From NCBI GenBank assembly GCA_001184405.1, contig LFMX01000021.1, positions 1 to 64,000 on the forward strand: a DNA stretch of 64,000 nt, read 5' to 3'. Positions 58,379 to 64,000 of the stretch are shown here, one piece after another. The stretch comes from Candidatus Burkholderia humilis (GTDB taxonomy: Bacteria; Pseudomonadota; Gammaproteobacteria; Burkholderiales; Burkholderiaceae). A program made the translations under genes and the position numbers. Each line of letters begins with the position of its first letter. Positions within the stretch are counted from its first letter, which is position 1. The notes beneath the pieces are model-generated. The model saw only the letters and a program-made list of their open reading frames with translations. It was not told the origin of the DNA and did no database searches.

Positions 58379-59141
58379 CGAAGCCTACGAACGAAGACCG
58401 TCCGTCCGAGCGGAGCGCGCACGAAGAGCGCGAATTGCAGGCGCTCTCCGCTTTCATCGACGATGAACTGCACGGCGAGGAACGCGATGCGGTCGCCGCG
58501 CGCATTGCGAGCGATTCGGCGAGCGGCGCGACGGCGGCGTATCACGCGCAGGACAACGCGTTGCGAGCGCTGTTCGCGGATCAGACGGAACCGCAGATCG
58601 TCGTCATGAAGCCGCGCGCGAAAGAGCGTGTCTTGCTGGCGGCATGCTTTCTGGTCGTCCGCATCGGATGCGGATTTTTGATGCATATGTTCCTGCCGAC
58701 GCTGGCCGAGCCGCAGGCGCGTTTTGCGGAGCGCGCGGATATCGCTTATGCGATGTATGCGCCGGAGCAACGGCACGCGGTGGAAGTGGGCGCGTCGCAG
58801 CAGGATCATCTGGTGACGTGGCTGTCGAAGCGGCTCAATCGCAGCGTGACGATTCCATCGCTGACGGAGTACGGATTTCAACTCGTTGGCGGAAGGTTGC
58901 TGCCGGGCGAGGAAGGACCGGCTGCGCAGTTCATGTATCAGAACGCGGCGGGCGAGCGGCTGACGCTTTATATGACGACGGCCACCGTGCGCCGCAATGA
59001 TGCGAAGGTTCGCGCACGACATATTACTGGGCGTGGGATCGCGTCGGGTATGCGTTGTCCGGACAGATTGGACAGCCGAAATTGCAGGCCATCGCATACG
59101 ACACGTGCAAGGAGTTGGGCGGCGATCCAAAGAGTTGGTAA
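58375..59141 (+). pseudogene. Anti-sigma factor (membrane type), 3' frameshift
   Basis: From ATG 58375 the cytoplasmic anti-sigma domain (ERELQALSAFIDDELHGEER) precedes one membrane segment (VLLAACFLVVRIGCGFLMHM) and a periplasmic domain (HLVTWLSKRLNRSVTIPSLT, AAQFMYQNAAGERLTLYM). Near 59023 the frame slips away from YYWAWDRVGYALSGQIGQPK and LQAIAYDTCKELGGDPKSW (TAA at 59139-59141), and the open frame wanders on to 59376. The sigma-binding part could still be made, but its sigma partner is itself in pieces. ATGA couples the two genes. Confidence 0.82.
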
Positions 59142-59160
59142 TAACGTTATCGCCACAAGC

Positions 59161-59190
59161 AAAAAAGCCGCAGCACACTGCGGCTTTTTT
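59161..59190. terminator. Bidirectional hairpin terminator
   Basis: AAAAAAGCCGCAG pairs with CTGCGGCTTTTTT around a four-base loop, between the converging anti-sigma and small exported protein genes. Confidence 0.88.
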
Positions 59191-59206
59191 GCGTTCTACG
59201 GCCGAT

Positions 59207-59418
59207 CTAACGATGCGGCGGCGGCACCATATGACGCGGTCCGTGGTCACGTTCCCACTCGTTGCGCGCCCAATAGCGGTGGTCGTATACCGGTCGCCGT
59301 GCCAGCCCACCTTTACGGCGTGGTGATACGCGTGATGATCCTGCGCCGACGCCACGTTCACCAGTCCCATACTTAGCGATGCGGCAAGGGACGCTATCAG
59401 CAATGTCTTCTTCAGCAT
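59207..59418 (-). pseudogene. Small His/Arg-rich exported protein, one-base deletion
   Basis: From ATG 59418 the product has a signal peptide (MLKKTLLIASLAASLSMGLV, cleavage near ASA) and a mature part starting QDHHAYHHAVKVGWHGDRY. At about 59291 one T is lost (CGGTATACGACC). The normal end YDHRYWARNEWERDHGPRHM, VPPPHR with TAG at 59207 lies in the next frame. The actual frame reads past the terminator and far into the anti-sigma gene. Small periplasmic proteins of this kind are common in Burkholderia; the role is unknown. Confidence 0.75.
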
Positions 59419-59469
59419 GTTCAACTCCTTCAAATAACTTTTAAACAGCGACAACCGAGGGTGTAGTTA

Positions 59470-59586
59470 TCAACGATAGTAATAGTCGTGATGATGCCAG
59501 CCGCCGCCATCCGGCACGACGATGCAGCCCGACAACGCGCCCGCCAGCAACACGCCGAGTGCCGCGAGGATCGCTTTCTTCTTCAT
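59470..59586 (-). CDS. Lipoprotein microprotein
   Basis: From ATG 59586, 38 residues are encoded: MKKKAILAALGVLLAGALSG with lipobox LSGC, then IVVPDGGGWHHHDYYYR. A complete signal, lipidated Cys and a short Gly/His/Tyr tail make this a plausible outer-membrane microprotein. A GGAGAACCATCCC element lies upstream. The frame is intact; no further family is recognised. Confidence 0.65.
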   Translation of the reverse strand: MKKKAILAALGVLLAGALSGCIVVPDGGGWHHHDYYYR

Positions 59587-59770
59587 GGGATGGTTCTCCG
59601 TTTGAAACCATGAAAGCAATTTAGCGGTTCGCAAAATGACAAGCCGTATTCCTTTGTAAGCAAACGTGTTGCATGAAATATTTGTAATCGTCAGCCTTCA
59701 GAAAGGTGTCCATTGCCTGCGCTAGCTTAACGCGTTATCCTGAACTACGATTCGAAATGTCGGAGTGGCT

Positions 59771-60295
59771 ATGTCTCACATCAGCACGGGCGTGGAGTAC
59801 GCGCTGCACTGCATGTTGTATCTCGCCGGGCCGCCGCATGGCGTGGAAGAGGCGGGCGTGCGCGATCTCGCGGAATTGCAGGGCGTGCCCGCGGAATATG
59901 TCGCCAAGCTGTTCACGAAGCTGCACAAGGTGGGGCTTGTCGTGGCGACGGAAGGCGCGCGCGGCGGTTTTACGCTGGCGCGGCCATCGAAGGAAATCAG
60001 TGTCCTGGATGTTGTCGATGCCATCGACGGGAACAAGCCGCTATTCGAATGCCGCGAGATTCGCGCGCGCTGCGCCGTCTTCAACGACGACGCGCCGCCC
60101 TGGGCGATGAGCGGCGTGTGCTCCGTGCATGCGGTGATGAAAAACGCGGAAAAGCGCATGCGCGAAGCGCTGGCAGCGGACAAGCTGTCCGATCTCGCCG
60201 CGCGCGTGACCGCGAAAGCGCCGCGCGCGTACGGCACGCAAATCGTGAAGTGGCTGGACGAGCGCACCGGCCAGCGGCACGCTGCAAGAGCCTAG
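59771..60295 (+). CDS. Rrf2-family transcriptional regulator
   Basis: The 174-residue protein starts MSHISTGVEYALHCMLYLAG. Its winged helix (GVPAEYVAKLFTKLHKVGLV, GARGGFTLARPSKEISVLDV) is followed by the dimer helix region with three Cys (94, 101, 117; CREIRARC and GVCSVHAVM). Three spaced Cys in this position usually hold an iron-sulfur cluster that senses nitric oxide, oxygen or iron status (NsrR/IscR type). The neighbours do not reveal the target. The frame is intact. Confidence 0.85.
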   Translation: MSHISTGVEYALHCMLYLAGPPHGVEEAGVRDLAELQGVPAEYVAKLFTKLHKVGLVVATEGARGGFTLARPSKEISVLDVVDAIDGNKPLFECREIRARCAVFNDDAPPWAMSGVCSVHAVMKNAEKRMREALAADKLSDLAARVTAKAPRAYGTQIVKWLDERTGQRHAARA

Positions 60296-60319
60296 AACTA
60301 GAAGTCAGTGAATCGCAGT

Positions 60320-60742
60320 TCAGCGAACGATCTGCGGCTTCATGTTCGGCGTGAGCGATACCCCCACCACCTGACCATCGCGCACGCCGCATCGGCTATC
60401 CACGCGAGTCCAGTTGGCGGTGTCGCGCGCCTTGGCGAACGCGCGCATCACGATGACCTGATCCACCGGAACCGGATTGCCGATGCTCAGGATCGGCGTT
60501 TCGCTGTCGATCTTCGCGGAGAGCACGCGCCGGTCGGGCACGATCAGCGTGTCGTACTTCGGCGCATGTTCGACCCAGCGATCGAACTCGGCGACGCATT
60601 GCACGACGACATCGGACACATGCAGCTTGGTGAGATACGAATAATCTTCCGGCCAGCTCGGTGTGTCTTGTGCGCGAACGAATTGAACCATCGACGCAGA
60701 CAACACGAGCGCGGCAAGTGCGGGAACGAATGAGTTTTTCAT
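60320..60742 (-). CDS. Conserved periplasmic protein (possibly BspC-domain type)
   Basis: The 140-residue protein has a signal peptide (MKNSFVPALAALVLSASMVQ, cleavage near VRA). The mature part starts QDTPSWPEDYSYLTKLHVSD and includes VVQCVAEFDRWVEHAPKYDT and WTRVDSRCGVRDGQVVGVSL, with two Cys that could pair. It resembles proteins listed as BspC-domain in Burkholderia; I am not certain of that assignment. ATG 60742. It converges with the Rrf2 gene. Confidence 0.7.
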   Translation of the reverse strand: MKNSFVPALAALVLSASMVQFVRAQDTPSWPEDYSYLTKLHVSDVVVQCVAEFDRWVEHAPKYDTLIVPDRRVLSAKIDSETPILSIGNPVPVDQVIVMRAFAKARDTANWTRVDSRCGVRDGQVVGVSLTPNMKPQIVR

Positions 60743-60941
60743 GCGATGGCGGCGAAATAAGGGCATGAAACAAGCGCAATGCATAACGATGCATACGCTT
60801 TTTGAGGTAGCGCAGTATATCGTGCGATGTTTTCGTGCGTCGAGCGTGGGACGCGTTTTGAAACCCGATCGAAAGCGAATCGCGGCGCGTTGTATCCTGC
60901 CGAGTCAGGCAAACACAGACGAACCACGCGAGAGGCGCGCG

Positions 60942-61499
60942 ATGAAAACAGTGCGATGGTCGCAGGAAGACGGCACAGGTCTGGAGCATCTCGTCCTGAA
61001 TGCCGATACAGACGGCGCGTTGATCGAAAGCGTCGTGACGGGCGAAGACGGCGACGATGCCTTCGGCCTGATCTATCGCATCGAATGCGATGCGCGCTGG
61101 CATGTCACGCGCTTTGCCGCGCGGCTCACGAGCGGCGAGACGCTGGATTTGCGGCGTGAAATCAGTGAAAGCGCTGCGAACACATGGATCGATGCAAACG
61201 GCCAGCATCTCGATACGCTCGACGGTTGCATCGACATGGATCTGACGGCGACGCCTTTCACGAATACCTTGCCGATCCACCGTCTGCGCTTGGAAGAAGG
61301 CGAGCGGCACGTGATTCGTGTCTATGTGCACGCGCCGACGCTTGCCGTGAGCGTCGCGGAGCAGGCTTACACGTGCATCGAGCCGAACCGGCGGTATCGC
61401 TATGAAGGGCTGGATACGGGCTTTACCGCCGAACTGACCGTCGATGACAACTGCATCGTGCAGGACTATCCGGGCATCTTCAGGCGCATCCGGCGATAA
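60942..61499 (+). CDS. Putative glycolipid-binding family protein
   Basis: The 185-residue soluble protein starts [20 protein letters not shown] and has [40 protein letters not shown] and the end [20 protein letters not shown]. This order matches the putative glycolipid-binding family (PF06475 type), all-beta proteins of unknown precise role. No signal peptide is seen. The frame is intact. selD starts 32 bases after its stop, so the two may be cotranscribed. Confidence 0.75.
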   Translation: MKTVRWSQEDGTGLEHLVLNADTDGALIESVVTGEDGDDAFGLIYRIECDARWHVTRFAARLTSGETLDLRREISESAANTWIDANGQHLDTLDGCIDMDLTATPFTNTLPIHRLRLEEGERHVIRVYVHAPTLAVSVAEQAYTCIEPNRRYRYEGLDTGFTAELTVDDNCIVQDYPGIFRRIRR

Positions 61500-61530
61500 T
61501 GTCGCCACGAACCTCACCCTCACGCAGAAC

Positions 61531-62560
61531 ATGAACGATACGACGTCTCCTCGTTTAACGAGCCTTTCGCATGGCGGCGGCTGCGGCTGCAAGATCGCGC
61601 CGGGCGTGCTTGCCGATTTGCTCAAACGCGCCGCGCCTCTGCCCGCGTTTCCCAATCTTCTCGTCGGCAACGACACCGACGCCGCCGTGTATCAACTCAA
61701 CGACGAACGGGCGATCGTCGCGACGACCGACTTCTTTATGCCGATCGTCAATGACCCATTCGACTTCGGCCGCATCGCTGCAACGAACGCGCTGTCCGAT
61801 GTCTACGCGATGGGCGGCAAGCCAATTCTCGCGCTCGCGCTGGGCGGCATGCCGATCAACGTGCTGCCGCACGAAGTGATCGCGCAGGTGTTGAAGGGCG
61901 GCGAATCGGTGTGCGTGGAGGCCGGCATTCCGGTGGCGGGCGGCCATTCGATCGATTCCGTCGAGCCGATCTACGGGCTTGCGGCGATCGACGTCGTGCA
62001 TCCGTCGCGCGTGAAGCGCAATGCGGCCGCGCGCGCAGGCGATGTGCTCGTGCTCGGCAAGCCGCTCGGCGTCGGCGTGCTGTCGCGGTATTGAAGAAAG
62101 ATCAACTCGATGCATCCGGCTATCAAGCCATGATCGATGCCACCACGAAGCTCAATCGTCCGGGCGCGGACCTGGCGCAACTCGACGGCGTGCACGCATT
62201 GACCGATGTCACCGGCTTCGGTCTGCTCGGCCACACGCTCGAAATCGTGCGCGGCGCGAAGCTGACCGCGTGCATCCGCTATGCCGATTTGCCGTGGCTG
62301 CCGCAAGTGCAGGACTTTGTGCGCAAGGGCATTTTCACGGACGCATCGGGACGGCGTACGGCAATGACATCGCGCTCAACGTGCAAAGCGACGAGGCGCG
62401 CGCCTTGCTAACGGACCCGCAAATGTCGGGCGGCTTGCTTGTGTCGTGCGCGCCCGAAGCCGTGAACGACGTGCTCGCCATCTTCCGCGCAGACGATTTC
62501 GCCGATGCCGCCGTCATCGGCGAAATGATCGACGGCGCGCCGCGCGTGGAAGTCGTTTAA
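61531..62560 (+). pseudogene. selD: Selenide, water dikinase, two frameshifts
   Basis: SelD makes selenophosphate, the selenium donor for selenocysteine and selenouridine. The start [20 protein letters not shown] has the catalytic Cys and the adjacent Lys; [38 protein letters not shown] and [20 protein letters not shown] follow. Near 62086 the frame breaks (LSRY then stop, expected [16 protein letters not shown]), near 62351 it breaks again (DASGRRTAM against DASGTAYGNDIALN), and the third frame ends DGAPRVEVV at 62560. The first part stays open for 188 codons. Without an intact SelD no selenoprotein can be made unless another copy exists. Confidence 0.92.
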
Positions 62561-62582
62561 TCGAAAAGAAGACAAGGACCGC

Positions 62583-63485
62583 ATGAAGGAAGAATCGCCG
62601 AAGCCATTTTTTACGCGCTCGCTGCCAACTTCGGCATTGCCGTGTGCAAGTTCGGCGCGGCTGGCCTTCACCGGTTCCGGCTCGATGTTCGCCGAAGCCA
62701 TTCATTCGACGGCCGATTGCGGTAATCAGTTGCTGCTGCTCTTCGGCCTCAAGCGCGCGCAAGCGCCTGCGAATGCGCTGCATCCGCTCAGCTCGGGGCG
62801 CGAAATCTACTTCTATGCGTTGATCGTCGCGCTGTTGCTGTTCTTCGTTGGCGGGGCGTTTTCGGTGTACGAAGGCGTGCATCGGTTGATGCATCACGAG
62901 CCCTTGTCGAACCCGATCGTCGCGCTCGTGATTCTCGGCATTTCCGTCGTGCTCGAAGCGTTTTCGCTCGCGGGCGCAATCCGCGAAATCCGCAAAGGCG
63001 CGCCAAACAAATCCTTATGGCGATGGTTTCGCGAAACGCGCGAATCCGAACTGCTCGTCGTCGCGGGCGAAGACGTCGCCGCGCTGATGGGCCTCGCTAT
63101 CGCGTTCGCCGCCGTGCTCATGACGATGATCACCGGCAACGCCGCCTACGACGCAGCGGGTTCCATCGGCGTGGGCGTGCTGTTGATGATCATCGCGTAT
63201 CTCGTCGCGCGTGAAGTGAAGTCGATGATCGTCGGTGAAAGCGCGAGTCCCGAAGTGCGCAAGGCCATCGATGCGCATTTGCGCGCGCGGCCTGAAATTA
63301 CGCGCATCATCAATTTGATTACGCTGCAGTGGGGAAAGCATGTCGTGGTCGCGGTGCAGGCCGAAATGGTCGATTACGCCAGCGGCCGCGCAATGATCGA
63401 TGCCATCAACGTCATCGAAGACGATTTGCAGCGCGCCTTTCCACAAGTGCGCTGGGTGTTCTTCGAGCCGGACGTTGCACGCTAG
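62583..63485 (+). CDS. Cation diffusion facilitator transporter, first helix scrambled
   Basis: The 300-residue frame encodes a CDF metal/proton antiporter. Metal-site motifs are MFAEAIHSTADCGNQLLLL (helix 2 HxxxD) and EDVAALMGLAIAFA (helix 5). Helices FYALIVALLLFFVGGAFSVY and SIGVGVLLMIIAYLVARE and a cytoplasmic C-terminal domain (HVVVAVQAEMVDYASG) follow. Residues 8-27 read PFFTRSLPTSALPCASSARL. One frame over, the same bases read AIFYALAANFGIAVCKFGAA, the normal first helix. A deletion and a compensating indel therefore replaced helix 1 while the rest stayed in frame. The protein may be non-functional despite its open frame. Confidence 0.82.
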   Translation: MKEESPKPFFTRSLPTSALPCASSARLAFTGSGSMFAEAIHSTADCGNQLLLLFGLKRAQAPANALHPLSSGREIYFYALIVALLLFFVGGAFSVYEGVHRLMHHEPLSNPIVALVILGISVVLEAFSLAGAIREIRKGAPNKSLWRWFRETRESELLVVAGEDVAALMGLAIAFAAVLMTMITGNAAYDAAGSIGVGVLLMIIAYLVAREVKSMIVGESASPEVRKAIDAHLRARPEITRIINLITLQWGKHVVVAVQAEMVDYASGRAMIDAINVIEDDLQRAFPQVRWVFFEPDVAR

Positions 63486-63490
63486 AAGTC

Positions 63491-63628
63491 ATGGGCAAGT
63501 GTGCAGGCGGACGCGCGTATCGCGTGCGCGGCGTCACGGGCGTTTCGGGCACCTGCGTCTGGCCGCGCGAAGGCAATTGCGTGACGCCCATTTCGGGCAA
63601 GGGCGCGGCGGCATCGGACGCGGCGTGA
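63491..63628 (+). CDS. Short cysteine-containing open frame, uncertain
   Basis: The ATG at 63491 directly after the CDF stop gives 45 residues (MGKCAGGRAYRVRGVTGVSG, TCVWPREGNCVTPISGKGAA) with three Cys and codon use like real genes. It has no clear ribosome site and no known family. A longer minus-strand frame with a hydrophobic start (near 63738) competes for the same bases. Either could be a remnant. Confidence 0.3.
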   Translation: MGKCAGGRAYRVRGVTGVSGTCVWPREGNCVTPISGKGAAASDAA

Positions 63629-63824
63629 TCGTGGCGTAACACGCTCGTCTCGTTCATCGGCGATGCCCACAACGGGGCAGGAGCGTCGAGTGCTACGCAC
63701 AACAGGGCGGCGATGCGCCATCGTGAATGATCGGGCATTGCGTTTCTCGCGCTGTTTCAATGACAGCGCTTCCAGCAGATTTCGTTCCGCGCTCTTCCAA
63801 GGACAATGGCGTTAGCATGGTGAT

Positions 63825-64000
63825 GTGCGCGCCGTCCGCATCGAGTCCCTGAATTTTTTCATGGCGAGCATCGTCTCGCTGATTCCTTCCGTTTCCTTCG
63901 CCGCCGATACCGCGCGCCACGCGTCACAGCCCGCCGTCGCGCTGACGCCGCAGCAGGCGCGCGCTGCGCTGTCGGTGCTCGACGATCCGCAAAAACGCGC
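63825..64000 (+). CDS. Mechanosensitive ion channel-type protein, N-terminus (runs off the window)
   Basis: From a GTG at 63825 the frame gives VRAVRIESLNFFMASIVSLI, PSVSFAADTARHAS and then VALTPQQARAALSVLDDPQK to the window edge. This is a signal peptide followed by the periplasmic LTPxQAxxALxVLxDPxKR element that opens the large MscS-type channel proteins of Burkholderia. The ATG at 63861 is an alternative start within the signal region. The channel domain itself lies outside the window, so the call rests on the N-terminal pattern. Confidence 0.6.
   Translation, partial: MRAVRIESLNFFMASIVSLIPSVSFAADTARHASQPAVALTPQQARAALSVLDDPQKR

Noticed and set aside
63412-63738. Minus-strand frame with signal-like start near the right end
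   Set aside because: It overlaps the CDF gene end, has no supported stop near the expected place and no family match. The strand cannot be decided.

Overview
ORGANISM. The window reads as beta-proteobacterial DNA of the Burkholderia sensu lato group (Caballeronia/Paraburkholderia type). It is GC-rich with strong G/C third-position use. It carries the gene order flhD(C)-motA-motB-cheY-cheA-cheW-tar-cheR-cheD-cheB-cheY-cheZ, the argS-ftsN-dsbA-SDR block, an mprF(lpiA)-acvB pair and a second uppP paralogue, all familiar from that group. The striking property is decay. About half of the recognisable genes carry frameshifts, in-frame stops, internal deletions or fusions between remnants of different genes. 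Nonsense substitutions, multi-gene deletions and a truncated IS110-type element sit alongside the single-base indels, so genome erosion explains the window better than base-calling error alone. Eroded Burkholderia genomes of this kind are known from vertically transmitted leaf-nodule symbionts of Psychotria and Ardisia; placing this window there is inference. LAYOUT. 1-6.2 kb: partial unknown gene, intact aldo/keto reductase, broken rpsU copy, a tandem pair of related small genes (one broken), broken tag, sugar-kinase-like, HAD and small secreted protein genes. 6.2-8.3 kb: aquaporin (3' end frameshifted) and an intact glycosyltransferase. 8.9-19.3 kb: motility/chemotaxis locus; a deletion fuses the start of flhD to the end of motA, cheA, tar, cheR, cheD, cheB and cheZ are broken, cheW has lost its tail, and motB and two cheY-type genes remain open. 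19.5-21.4 kb: DUF2844 and DUF3443-type exported proteins. 21.5-26.3 kb: broken SDR, then intact dsbA, ftsN-like, argS and a DUF1840 gene. 26.5-29.1 kb: broken OmpA-type gene, broken LysR regulator, intact lrgA/cidA, lrgB cut to one third. 29.06 kb: tRNA-Pro(TGG) with a clear promoter and terminator. 29.2-36.5 kb: lipoproteins, broken LysM/M23 and two broken aldose-epimerase-like genes, a uppP::IS110::membrane-protein scar, two response-regulator genes. 36.8-40.7 kb: intact mprF-acvB. 40.8-42.7 kb: antitoxin with a frameshifted toxin, VOC and DUF1993 genes. 42.8-50.2 kb: a block of broken catabolic or secreted enzymes (acylase, M20 peptidase, Ldh-type dehydrogenase, epimerase fused to a phosphoesterase). 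50.4-53.6 kb: intact TauE-like exporter and glycogen-debranching-type enzyme. 53.6-57.2 kb: broken pobA, aldo/keto reductase and AraC regulator. 57.4-64 kb: small exported proteins, broken ECF sigma/anti-sigma pair, Rrf2 regulator, broken selD, a CDF transporter with a scrambled first membrane segment, and the start of a mechanosensitive-channel-type gene. HOW IT FITS. Translation (argS, tRNA-Pro), envelope and division (ftsN, dsbA, mprF-acvB, aqpZ) and storage-glucan functions are kept. Motility and chemotaxis, environmental catabolism (pobA, M20, Ldh, acylase), selenium use (selD), methyladenine repair (tag) and several regulators are lost or being lost, as expected for a host-restricted lineage. 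No CRISPR array, prophage or new multi-gene system was found; the most unusual content is the set of deletion scars and slippage events.
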